A stretch of DNA of 64,000 nt, taken from the NCBI GenBank assembly GCA_009763385.1, contig CM019823.1, positions 89,849,104-89,913,103 of the forward strand. Reading direction: 5' to 3'. Both the position numbers and the translations under genes were made by a program. Under the pieces are notes generated by a model. That model was not told the DNA's origin. It saw nothing but the letters and a program-made list of their open reading frames with translations, and did no database searches. This document shows, one piece after another, positions 22,194 to 34,400 of this stretch. How positions within the stretch are numbered: the first letter of the stretch is position 1; each line of letters begins with the position of its first letter. This stretch comes from Coix lacryma-jobi var. lacryma-jobi. Its lineage: Eukaryota > Streptophyta > Magnoliopsida > Poales > Poaceae.

Positions 22194-22431
22194 ATGAATG
22201 ATTGCGGCTCCGACGCCGATGCCGGCGCCGAGTGGGTCTGGGTACGTCGCCCGTCGGAGGCGGAGGCCGTTGCCGCCGCGGCCGGGTGGCCCGCGGATGA
22301 AGAGGCGCGGCCGCTCAAGGTGGTCTTCGGCTCCCCGGCGAAGTACTTCACCGACGCGGCGCCGATCGGGAACGGCCGCCTCGGCGCCATGGTCTGGGGC
22401 GGCGTCGAATCTGAGAGGCTCCAGCTTAACC
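22194..22431 (+). CDS. FUC95A: Fucosidase exon 1
   Basis: The GC-rich exon encodes residues 1-79, including PLKVVFGSPAKYFTDAAPIG and GRLGAMVWGGVESERLQLN, which is the conserved N-terminal start of GH95 proteins. It ends AAC C|GTAAG in phase 1. The acidic, Ala-rich first 45 residues are variable in the family. Confidence 0.9.
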
Positions 22432-25400
22432 GTAAGCCACCGCTTCTCCTCCATGCTTGGATGCTTTGCTCCACTACTTAAAATCAGTTCAAGAAGGAAA
22501 AAATTCAAATTTTCCCAAAAAAACTTTGGTTCTTTGAGGTCGACTTCTTTGCTCTCTATCTAGCCGTGGATCGGTTAATTTGGAGGGAAATGAGGTTCTT
22601 AATTAACTCATTCACGAGCGGGTCCCATTTGATCTTGCGTTTTCGGTGATTTATGGAGAATTATGAGCAATCACACATCTCGGTGTCTGTTTTAGAGTCC
22701 TAGATGATATGCGGTTATGAAACAATTCTGACTCATTGTGCCATCTTAGCATTGGCGCTAGTCTAGGCAAGTGATGCTAACAGAAGCATCCTTGGCCTTG
22801 CACTGATATTACTGACCTGTCCTAAAGTGACCTTCTTGTGAACAAAGTGAATGTCAATCTTGATGTGCACGACGGTGATGGCTGAAATTTGCGTCATATA
22901 AACAATAATGATGTTGTGCTGGAAAAAGAAATTAGCCATTGATAGCTTTGTTTAGTTCTTTTGTCAAAGAACAGAGCATGCCATTGATAGCCATTGATAG
23001 CCATTGATAGCCTTGGTCTTCCTGTATCCTCCTCTGCCATGCCCCCTGTACTAGTCGTCTCTTCCTCGTCGACACCCTCATACTAGACCTCACCGTTGCA
23101 GTAGTCGCATGTCGTAGACGGACGTTGCCAGGCTGGTCCTCGTCCTTGAGCCGCCGGACCTGGACCCCGACAATGCCCTGGACATGACGCGGAAGCAGGC
23201 CGGTGTCGCGTCGGGCATCGTGCGTTCTCCTTCTGCCCCCTTTGCACTTGGGATGGAGGGGTGTAAATGGCGCCCGGATGATGCTGTTGGTGTTGCCACG
23301 CCACGCCGGCTACCCTTGCTCTTGAATAGCCACGTACGACGAGGTGCAGCTCCACCATGGACGGGTTGTGGTGCCACTGCACGCTCCAACACGCGCATGA
23401 TGTGCCCATCTCAACCATGGATGTCACCGCCATGTTGATAGGTTCATGCACCCATTAGCTAGCTTCTTTTCTTTTCATGGATACATGAGACCGTGAGAGC
23501 TATGCATCAGCCTGCTTCTTGTTCTGTCGTAGTCTCTCGTAAATGTTGCTTCTTTTCTTTAAGGCGGCAGGCGGCAGGCTTCGTTTTCGTGGGCGCATTG
23601 CAGGACCGAAAATATTGAGCTTCAGCTTCTCATTTGCAATTCAGCTCCTTATATTGGTGCCATTATTGGATAATGTTTACTGCTCAGCTTATGTCCAGAG
23701 TACTTGCAGAGCACCTATGCGCCATTTTCTGCATTAAATGGGTTTGAGTTGTTGCTAGTTCCATGGTCACCTGATCGACGTGACAGTATAATTTGAAAGA
23801 GACTATATTCTCATTGATAATCCAGGGAAACGAGATTACAAATATATAGAGGAGAGATCAGGGGTCCTAGAGGTGTGAACAGACAGGAGACCGAAACGGT
23901 CAATAGTGTGAACACCTTAACTGTACTAATGACAAACTAACCAACTAGGCTGGTGTAAACACAGCCGCATACACAGCTAAAGAGGCAGTCTAACACCCCC
24001 CCGCAGTCGAAGCGTCTGGAGTCCAGACGTTGAGACTGGAGCGGAACTCAGTGAAGACAGAAGATGGCAGCCCCTTGGTGAAGATATCAGCGTACTAAGA
24101 GGTCGTTGGGACGTGAAGGACGCAGACATCACCAATAGCAACATGCTCCCGGACAAAATGAAGATCAATCTCCACATGTTTAGTGCGCTGATGCGGAACA
24201 GGGTTTGAAGACATGTAAACGGCGCTGATGTTGTCGCAGTAAACCAGCGTGGCTTTGCGCAAGGGAACATGGAGTTCGGTCAGCAGTTGGCGCAGCCAGG
24301 AGGCTTCAACGACAACATTAGCAACGACTTGATACTCAGCCTCGACGCTAGAACGAGAGACAGTGTTTTGTCGCTTGGAAGACCGGGAGACTAAACTGTC
24401 ACCAAGAAACACAGCATAGCCTGAAGTAGATTTCCGAGTGTCCGGGCAGCCGGCCCAATCAGCATCTGATTAAACCACCAGCTCGGAGTGGGACGAGGGA
24501 CAGATGAGTAATCCCAGATGAAGAGTCCCGCAAACATAGCACATAATACGTTTGAGGGAAGCAAGGTGAGGCTCTCGCGGATCATGCATGTGAAGGCAAA
24601 TCTGTTGCACTGCGTAGGAAATATCTGACCGTGTGAAGGTCAAATATTGTAGTGCACCAGCAAGGCTTCTGTAATCCGAGGGATCAGAAACGGGAGGACC
24701 ATCAGCAGAAACCTTGGGGTTCAGATCAACTGGAGTGGTACAGGGCTTGCAATTGGTCATTCCGGCGCGATCAAGAATCTCAATCATGTACTGGCGTTGG
24801 GATAGAAACAGCCCAGAAGAAGTGTGCTGGACATGCATACCAAGAAAATGGTGAAGAGACCCAAGATCCGACGAGGACAACCTCCTCGACGACGAGGGCG
24901 AGTACACTTCTCCCCAAGCTGCCATGTATACCGCGGCACCATCGCTGGGCCCAGCAGCGCCCCTGTGGGGCCACCGCAGGCCCAGCTGGAGCACCTCCGA
25001 AAGCTCGAGGAGGAGCGACAACAACTGCTTCAGCAACGCACGACGCTTGAGCAAGAGCTCGCACGTCACGGTGATGGGGGTGCAGACCGTCGTAGGGCCT
25101 GTGACGTTTACCGGTGGATCTGCAACGACGACGACAACGAGCCGCCGTAGTCCTTTGCTCGGGCAAGCCAGAACATCGCTGTTGCGGCAATGCTGCTCCG
25201 CGGGATGCCCGAAGCATCCACCCCGGAGCGGAGGCGAGTCCACGAAGAGCTGCGCCATCTCCTCAAACGTGCGGCCGTGCAATAGGCTGAGAGCGCCGTG
25301 TCTCAGGGACACGGGCCGGAGGCCAGTAGACCCGCGTCCACAGCTTCGCGCGAGCAGGAGGCGTTGAAAGGTCCTTGTTTGGTTTTGGTAATTGAGTGAC

Positions 25401-28400
25401 AACTTAGGTGGACTAATATGTGTTTTAAGTGAATTACACAGGTGATTAGTCCACAGGTAATCATGTGTGAGCAACATGTGCCATAGAGGTGAAATGACTT
25501 GGAGGATATTGCAAGGCTCATACATGTGATGAAGGAGCTTAATGCACATGAAACATGACATGGAGTCATGTGGCTAAGATGGTGAAGATCAAGGCAAGAC
25601 TTGGCTTGATGTACCGGTTGCGAAGGTGAAGGGCGAGTTGGAGGCTTTGAAGCCATTGGTACCGAGTGTCGGGAGGCTTAAGCAAGACTTGGCGCCGAAG
25701 GACCGAAGCAATGGTGAAGAGCAAGTGAGGTCAAGATCGATGGACCATGGAGGCCATGTGATGATATGAAGTGGATCATATCATTTGATGGTAGGTTGGT
25801 GCATGTGTTGCATCAACACCGAAGGAGATGGAATGGAATGCGCAAGGCAAAGGTATATGTGTAGGGCATTTCATTTCATCGGCCGTAGGTGTGTAGAGAA
25901 GTTGATGACCGGGTCTAGGATAGATGGCCGTACTATCAAGAGGAGCAAACTTGTTTGCATATCGGTCATCTAGTGCCACTTGAGCGATCTAACTTTGCGA
26001 TGTTACTAGGATCGAGTGGCGTGGTGAGTGAAAGTGCTAATCCTTTGAAAAATGATTGTGAAAATGCTAACACATATGCACATGATGGTGTACACTTGGT
26101 GGTGTTGGCACATTTTCAATGGAGAAGGTGTTGGAGTTGATTTGGATCAACTCGGAGAAGAGAAAGAGGCTTTTCGGTGTGTTCCGAACTCTAGGATGGG
26201 TCTTGGATTGGAATTCTGTACTAATCCTTTGTGAGTTGGATTAGCAAGATCATCGAAATCGGAGTTCGGAGCTAAGAGTTATGACTGTTTTAGCGTGGAG
26301 CGCAGGATGCTGAAGTCGGTAGTACCAACCCTGAAGTCGGTAGTACCGACCCCTCGGTGGGCAGTTCGCAGGCTCTCTGTGTTGGGCCATTTTTGGCCTA
26401 AAGGTAGTACCGCCATAAGGCCGGTAGTACCGGCCCCCGGTAGTACCGACCCTAGTGGTCGGTAGTACCGACGTTTGGAGGAAGTTTGAAGGCGTTCTGT
26501 GTAGGGGAAGATTTGGCCTACCAGTAGTACCGACTTGAAGTCGGTACTACCGACCCTACTACCGACTGTGTTAGGAAGGCTGTCCTAACGGTCATATTGA
26601 TCGCCGATAGTACCGACCCTCTCGTCGGTAGTACCGACCGTGGCCGTGTGAGCTCGGAAAAAGGGGAAAACGACTAGTTGGTGGCTCCCCTCTATAAATA
26701 GAGGGGTGGCCGGCTCTTGGATAAGGTTGAGCACCCTAGGGACTTTGTGTCCATGATTGGGAAGTGCTTGAGAGCCCTCTAACACACATATGCTTGTTAG
26801 TGCTTATGCGATTGTGTGAGAGAGCGATTCTAGTGCGGTGCATGAGAGATTGCAAGAGTTGGCACTAGGTGATTGAGTTGCAAGCCGGTAGTGCTTATTA
26901 CTCTTGGAGGTTGCCACCTCCTAGACGGCTTGGTGGTTGTCTCCATTGTGAAGCTCGCAAGAAGATTGTGCGTGGCTCCGGAGAAAGCTTTGTGAGGGAC
27001 ATTGTGCTCGCCCCGCGGGGATCGTGAAGAGCAACTCTAGTGGAGAGAGGCGCGAAGAGCGCCAAGTGGTTCGGCCGGATCGAAAGCTAGAGCTCTTGGT
27101 GAGCACTCCATCGTGGAGAGTGACTTAGGGTCACCACTAGCAAGAGGATCGGCGGCAACCTTGGCTTGCCTCAACGGGGACTAGCTTGGTGGCAACCAAG
27201 TGAACCTCGGGATAAAATCTTGTGTCCCCATCTCTTGTTGTTCTTACTTACTTCCTTGCATATTACGCTTGATCTTGTTTTCTTCGTGTTCTTCCTCCCT
27301 CCTTCACTCTTTCTTAGGTTGGGAAGACTCGATCTACATTTTGGCAAGGAACAAGGACTTGGGAAAGCTACAATCTTCATCTACAACACTTAGGGAAGTG
27401 GGGTAATTACTAGATCTGAAATCGCATCTCACCCACATCGATTTCGTAGCTTTCTGCAGGTGGTCGGTAGTACCCTTTGAATGAGTCGGTAGTACCAGTG
27501 TACAACACCCAGTAGTACCGACCCAAACACCCGGTAGTACCGACCCAAACACCCGGTACTTCCGACTGTGTTCTTCTTTCACTAGCGTGTATTTCAAATA
27601 CTCATTCTTGTGCTAGTGTTTAGTTGCTTAGTTTGTGTAACTAAGTTGAGCTCTCTAATTTGGCTTGTGTAGCCTTGTTATTGAGCATTGCTAGTGAGCT
27701 TAGGAGCTTTGTGCTTCGCTTACTAGATTGTGTAGGAGCTCCCCCGTGTTTGAAGTACTAGTTGCATAGGTTTGTGTGGCCTTGCTTCTAGAATTGGTTA
27801 GGTGAGCTTTACCTAGCCCGACACCTTATTTGCTTTGTTTAGGATCTTTTGTAAGGTGTCATAGAGTATAACTAGAGGGGTGTAGTCTTGGCTAGACCGA
27901 TAGTTTTAATTCCGCATTTGTTTCGGTTAGCCGATACGTTTAATTTTAAAAAGGACTATTCACTCCCCCCTTTAGTCCGCCATCTCGACCCTACATGCGT
28001 CTATCCAACCGGACCCACGAATAGCGGGAAACCGACCCCTATCCGTCCACAACCGCATCGGCGATGCTTACGACGCGCGTGACATTCTCAACGCGCGTCG
28101 TAGGGACAAGCAGGATGGTGCCAGTTGTGGCTACCACCCTCGCCGAGGCGGCTGCTACGACAGCGACGAGGACCGAGCCCCGAGCCCCGAGCTGACGGGC
28201 CGTCGGGTCTTCGGCCGGGAGATCTGCAAGGCACCGTTCTCGTCCCGCTTCCTTCAACCCACCAACATCGCCAAGTACTCTGGGGAGACGAACCGCAAGC
28301 TCTGGCTCGACGACTACTGGGGACCATTGAGGCTTATGTAGATGACATCGTAGTCAAATCCAAACCGGTCGACCACCTAGTGGCCAACCTTGAACAAGCC

Positions 28401-31400
28401 TTCAAAAGGCTGCGGGCCAAGCGCATCAAACTCAACCCCGAGAAGTGTGTTTTTGGGGTCCCGAGGGGCATGCTGCTCGGTTTCATCATCTCTGAGCGTG
28501 GCATCGAGGCCAACCCAGAGAAAATTTCTGCCATCACAAACATTGGTCCATTCCAGAACCTAAAAGGGGTGCAACGGGTCACGAGATGTTTGGCAGCGCT
28601 AAGCCACTTCATCTCTCGCCTCAGCGAACGAGGGCTCCCCCTGTATCGACTCTTGAAAAAGACCGACCGATTTGTATAGACACTCGAGGCCCAGGTGGCA
28701 CTTGACCAGCTCAAGGCACTTTTGACGAGGGCCCCGATCCTCGTGCCACTGGCCGAGAAGGAACTGCTCCTGCTATATATCGCGGCCACCACCCAGGTGG
28801 TGACCGCTGCCATTGTGGTAGAACGGCAGGAGGGCCACACCCTCAAGGTTTAGCTCCCGGTTTACTTCGTCAGCGAGGTCTTGTTCGTCACCAGACACAC
28901 TACCCCTACGCTGTCCTCATCGCTCGGAGAAAGCTGCGCCACTACTTCGAATCGCACCCGGTCGCAGTTGTGTCCTCCTACCCCCTCGCGGAGGTGGTCC
29001 AGAGCCGTGAAGTGACGAGAAGGATCGTCAAGTAAGCACTTGAGCTCATGGGTGAAGGCATCACCTACGCTTCTATTGGAATTGACACAGGTAAATTGGG
29101 GCTGGATCTGATATTATTAGCCCTTTGAGGCAAAGTAAACTGCAGGGATACATATATAGGGCAGCAAACTTGGTTGCCAAGAGGCCTTTGCAAAAGCTAA
29201 CTTAGCTGCCAAGTTGATGCTAAAGTACAATATATTCTAAAGTAGATACTAGGCATATTCCTCATAAATAAGCACAAGAGTTAAGAGTCTTGTGTGTGGT
29301 CTTCTGGGTAACCTGTACCATCCCAATCTTGGCGCGGAGCTCCTGGAACTTGACTTGCCCAAGGGACTTGGTCAGGAAATCAGCGAGCTGGTCTTGCGTG
29401 TTGATGCAGCCCGTCTTGATGCTCCCCTCATCCAGGCAGTCTCTGATGAAGTCTTGTGAGTAGCAATACCGACCATTGCTCTTAACAAAACGAGTCTTGT
29501 GAGTAGCAAAGGCCGCCTTGCTCTTCTTGGGGGTATAGCCAAGTCCCTCCTTGTTGAGTGGACACCTTTGGCTACCCAAGCATTTAAGCAAGCGGGCATC
29601 TCCACCATAGGCATTGCCTAAAGCTTGAGTGAGCTCATTAACCTTGTTCTTAAGGTTTTTATTTTCTACTATTAATGATGAATCACAAGTAGTAGAAGTA
29701 GACATTTTAGTTGAACTAGATGATGATGATGCATTTGTGGGAGCAACAATAATAGGAGTGTAAAAAGATTCATCAAGTATATCACAAGTTAGTCCTACAT
29801 TGCATGTCTTTACAACATCTTCAATCTTACTTTGATCAAGGAGGGAGGAGTGGGCTTCCTCAAGCCTAGTGTGAGCTTGACCAAGCTTCTCATGAGCTTC
29901 CTCTAGCCTCTCATGAGTGGACTTGAGCTCATCAAAGGATTGCTCAAGAGCCTTGTTGGCCTTGCGCAATTCTTTGCACTCCTTCCTCTTAGTCTCAATG
30001 TAAGAGTGAGCATCTTGTAGCATGCTCATGAGGTCCTCTTTTGATTACTCCTCATCATCATCACTCTCACTTTCACTCTCATCGGATGATACCTTAGTGC
30101 CCTTAGCCATGAAGCACGTCGATGGAGCGCCGAAGATAGAAGGCTTGCTTGAGAAAGCAAGACTAGCCATAACCTTCTTCTTGATGGTCTTCCTCTCATC
30201 ATCACTAGAATCATCATCATTGCTTGAAGAAGCATCACTATCCCATGTCACAACATAGGATCCACCCTTCTTTTCATTCTTCTTCTTTTCTTTCTTGTCC
30301 TTCTTCTTGCTCTTTTTGTGATCATCTTTATCATCTCTTGAGTGTGGACAATCCGCAATAAAGTGATCCTTGCTCTTGCATCTATAGCATCTTCTTGTTG
30401 AGCTTTTGGTTGCATCTCTTCTCTTTCTTGCTCCAAAACCCTTCTTCTTCGTAAACTTGCCAAACCTCTTGACAAATAGAGCTATTTTTTCATCATCTAT
30501 CTCATTGCCACTTGTGCTAGCTTCATCATCACTTTCCTCCTCCTTTGCTTTGCCCTTGCTTTTGCTCTTGGAGGATGAAGCCTTGAATGCCACAGTCTTC
30601 TTCTTCTTTTATTCCTCTTGGGCTCCCCCATCCCGTTCCATACGGTACGTGTCTTGAGTGACCACATCACCTAGTACTTGGTTTGAGGTTACCATATCCA
30701 ATCCTTCACTCACAAGAATTGTCACCAAAGTATCAAACCTTGGTGGGAAGCATCTCAAGAACTTGTGAGAAAAGTCCTTGTCCTTCACCTTCTCACCCAA
30801 AGCCTTCAAGTCATTGACAATGACTTGCAACCGGTGAAACATCTCCGGTATACTCTCATCATCTTGCATCTTGAAGGTAGCTGTAACATCTCTGGTGTTT
30901 AACTGTAATTAACCTGACATGTCATCATCATTAGTCATTAATCATTCTTGCCTTGCATTTATGTTTGCTTAGTACTTGTGTAGCAATCTCTTTTCAAAAA
31001 CCCTAAAAGCCCTAACCTTCCTATAAGGGCAAAAATGGTAATTTCACCTCTGTGCCTAGCCTTGATTTATTCTTGTTCAGTTGAATGTCTTAAAGTTTTG
31101 TTGTGTTGGCCAAAGTTCAAAAATCAAAATCAGATTTCAAATCCCTTTGCAAAACCCTGATTTCCAAACCCTGGATTTTATCCCTTTCTGTAATTCAAAA
31201 ATTATTCAAAATTTGAGGTTGGTCCAAAAAGCATAGTTGTAGATCTGGCCAAGAGAAACAACTTTGGTATTTACAAATTTTCAAGTTTCTGTACAAAGTT
31301 TGAAGTAAATCCAAATTCATTCAAATTCCAGTTTTTGTCCCCTTTTCAGTTTTCAAAATTTATTTAAAAACTATTGAGTTTCAGAAAAAGGGTATATTAG

Positions 31401-34400
31401 CAAAGTTGTAGGTTTTGATAAAAAGAACAACTTTCATATTTGCAGATTTCCAACTTTCAATGTAAAATCAAAAGTAATTTTGAATTTATTCAAATCCCAA
31501 AAGTGTTCCCTTTTCTGTTTTCAAATGTGGTCCAAAAACTATTTGGATTTTGAAAATATTCTTTTTGACAAAGTTGTAGATCTCCTTTTTCTGCACAACT
31601 TTGGTATTTTGAGTTTTTGCTGCTCAGTTCAAGTTTTGGAAGTAATTTGCAAAATTCAGAAATCAGCCCATAGTCAAACCCTAAGACCTGGCCCTGTTCA
31701 TCTTCAACCTACAGCTAGGGGGCCCCGGCCATGGCCGCGCGCCAGCGCCGCTTGCGCCACGCGTCTGGCAGCCGCCTGACCACCCCGCCCCGTCGCCCTC
31801 AGAACAGCGCCATCATTCTTATCTGCACGCGCGCCAGTTGACCTCCGCGCCCGTCCCCTACAGTGCCCAGGGCGTCGCCGCCGCGTGGCCGTCACCGGCA
31901 AGCCTTCGCCCAGGCCCTGGGTGCACGCCCGTCCTCCCGCCGGCTTGCAATCGAGTGCGCACGCTTCGGCCGAGCTCATCCACACCATCCCGTGCTCTCT
32001 ACCGTCCCCGACCGTGCCTATAAAAGGGACCGCCGGAGTCCGAGCTCCTCACTCATCTCCGCCGCCGTCGCCAGCCCACTCCGAAGCTCCCGCCGCTCAA
32101 CCACCTAGCCCAAAAGCTCCGCCTTGAGCTCGCGAAGCTTCCCAGCCCCTCAATTTTACCTCCCCCGCCTCCAATCGCCCGGCGTAACCCCATCTTCCCA
32201 AACTCCGACGAAACACCGGTGAACTCGGGTTCGTCAAATACTACCTCTCCGGCCACGATCATCTTCCCCTGACCCCTGTGTCAGCTTCCTTGGCTCCGCG
32301 CGACTCTAACCAGGCCCTTGCGGTCTCGTGTGTTGCGCAGGATCGCCGAATCGCCGGAGTGCCGCCGCAGCCGTCTCCTTCCTCGAGCCTCACCCTCGAG
32401 CACGTGTCGAGCCTCACCCTCGAGCACGTGTCGAGCCTCACCCTCGAGCCTCACCCTCGAGCACGTGTCGAGCCTCACCCTCGAGCCTCACCCTCGAGCA
32501 CGTGTCGAGCCTCACCCTCGAGCACGTGTCGAGCCTCACCCTCGAGCCTCACCCTCGAGCACGTGTCGAGCCTCACCCTCGAGCCTCACCCTCGAGCACG
32601 TTCCCGAGTCACACCCTCGAGCACGCCTGCGAACCGCGCTCCCTCGAAGCAGCCGAGCCCTGCCTCCGACCCGTGGTAAGCACTCGAAGCCCCGGTCTCT
32701 GCTTCCACTCCGCTTCGCCCGAGCCTACCGGCCAGGCCTCGGACGGACGCTTGTCTCCGCTTCGCCCGAGCCTACCGGCCAGGCCTCGGACGGACGCTTG
32801 TCTCCGCTTCGCCCGAGCCTCCCGGCCAGGCCTCGGACGAAACGCTTGTTTCCGTCTCGCCCGAGCCCTGCTGTCCGCCTCGCCGCGATTCGCCCGAGCA
32901 CCTGCAAGGAAGGAGCACAGCACTCTTTTCTTTTTCTTTTTTTGAAAGAGTGTGAATAGTGTGCTGTTTTCTCTTTTTTGTGTGAATTAATCTGTTGTTC
33001 CTTAAATCCTGATAAAATTATGGTATGCTCCATGCACTGTGTAGTATTTTAGAAAAATATGAAACTTGACTTTTCTGCAAGAATTTGAAAATGTAAAATC
33101 CCTCTTTTAATTAATAAATGGATGGTTTTGGATTTTTAGAAAATTATTTATAACTCCAAAAATCATGAGATAAATTTTTGTGAGCTTCCTATGCCATGTT
33201 TAGTCTCTGGTGAAATTTTGAAGTCTTTTGGAACAAGTTGATTTTTGAGCATTTATCTTTAATTGTTAAATAGTGCTTTTTGTTAATTAATGTCTGATTT
33301 TATTTGAGCACCTTAATGACCTCCAAAAATTATGAAATTTGTTTTGCCATCTATCTACACCATAATGAACTTATGTGATTAATTTGGTAATTTTTGGAGC
33401 AACTTCATAAAATGACTTTTTTTAAATAATTAAGAAAAACAGAAAAGGTGATTAAGGTTCATGTTGTTGCCCTGTGTTACATTGTTCATGCTAGCATACT
33501 CATGTGCATGCATCATTGCATTCGTATAGTCACCGAAGGAGAAGTCAAAGTCGAGGCCGCCGCCGACGAACCTGCTCCCGAAGTAACTCCGAGCTTCGAC
33601 CTCTGCACCTCCAACCCTGAGCCAGCTGTCTTTGCTCTTCAAGGCAAGCCCCGGTGCATTTAACCCTTTCCTTGAATTTATAAAATGATTTCCTTAAATG
33701 CTTTTGAGTTAAATTATTGCATTAGGTTTATAGGAGTTGTGTGTTATCCTAATTGATGCACTATCCACCTTGACCACTGATACACCCGATACCTGCTTTT
33801 CAAAAGTATTTGAAAAATGCTTAGCAATGCTTATTGAATTAGACTTTGCAATAAAATGCCAATTTCAAAAGTGTGATCACTTAAGGAATGTTTATGGGAA
33901 TTTGGTCTTACTCCCCGGCTGTTGGCTAGGTATCTGATCCGTACCTAGTCAATAGCGAGGAGAGGTTGTCCGAGCGTACGGTGCCGTCATGTTGTAGTCC
34001 GGGACTCAACAGTTGACACCGACCGGGACAGGGTTGAAAAACTGACGGGACTATTACGCTTGGGTGAGATATAACCAAGGTATAGTTCTGGCTGGAAAAT
34101 TAGGGACCATCCGTATGGGGGCCTGCTGGTCAAGACTTGTAACTATTCACATACTTCGGAAAGCTCTGGCTCCGAGGAATCCTTTATTGGACCGACAACC
34201 GCGCACTGGGAGTGGAGAGATGGCGGAAGTAGCATGTACCCACGTGGTCGTCGTACCTGGATAGGAGTGGTGTACTGTACTTCCGGGTGGCGTAGGACCG
34301 GGCCCAATCTTGGAGGAATCGTGGTAGACGAGTTGGCATATGCAAGCTTGGGTGCTACATATGCAGTGTGGATAGGGATCCTCAGCTGAGTATTATTTAT

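Larger units (their letters stand above)
25367..27994 (+). mobile_element. Solo SIRE-like LTR inserted in gypsy gag
   Basis: It runs from TGAAAGGTCCTTGTTTGG to ...CCATCTCGACCCTACA (about 2.6 kb) in plus sense. No PBS follows and no polypurine tract precedes, so it is a solo LTR. Flanks GGCGT and TGCGT are a near-matching 5-bp duplication. It is rich in GTCGGTAGTACCGAC-type palindromes (26310-26640 and 27460-27570). Its TATA box (26693-26700) lies in a perfect inverted repeat. Relatives are at 35537-37503 and 41247-43172. Confidence 0.75.

Noticed and set aside
24470..25561. 363-codon minus ORF
   Set aside because: Its C-terminal part is real copia RT/RNase H sequence, but the N-terminal part is the antisense of gypsy gag and an LTR; it is a chance fusion across a junction.
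32278..32959. Two long overlapping ORFs with SLTLEHVSSLTLE and PHPRARVEPHPRA repeats
   Set aside because: They are produced by the 24-37 bp tandem array within a solo LTR and are open in several frames only because of repeat composition.
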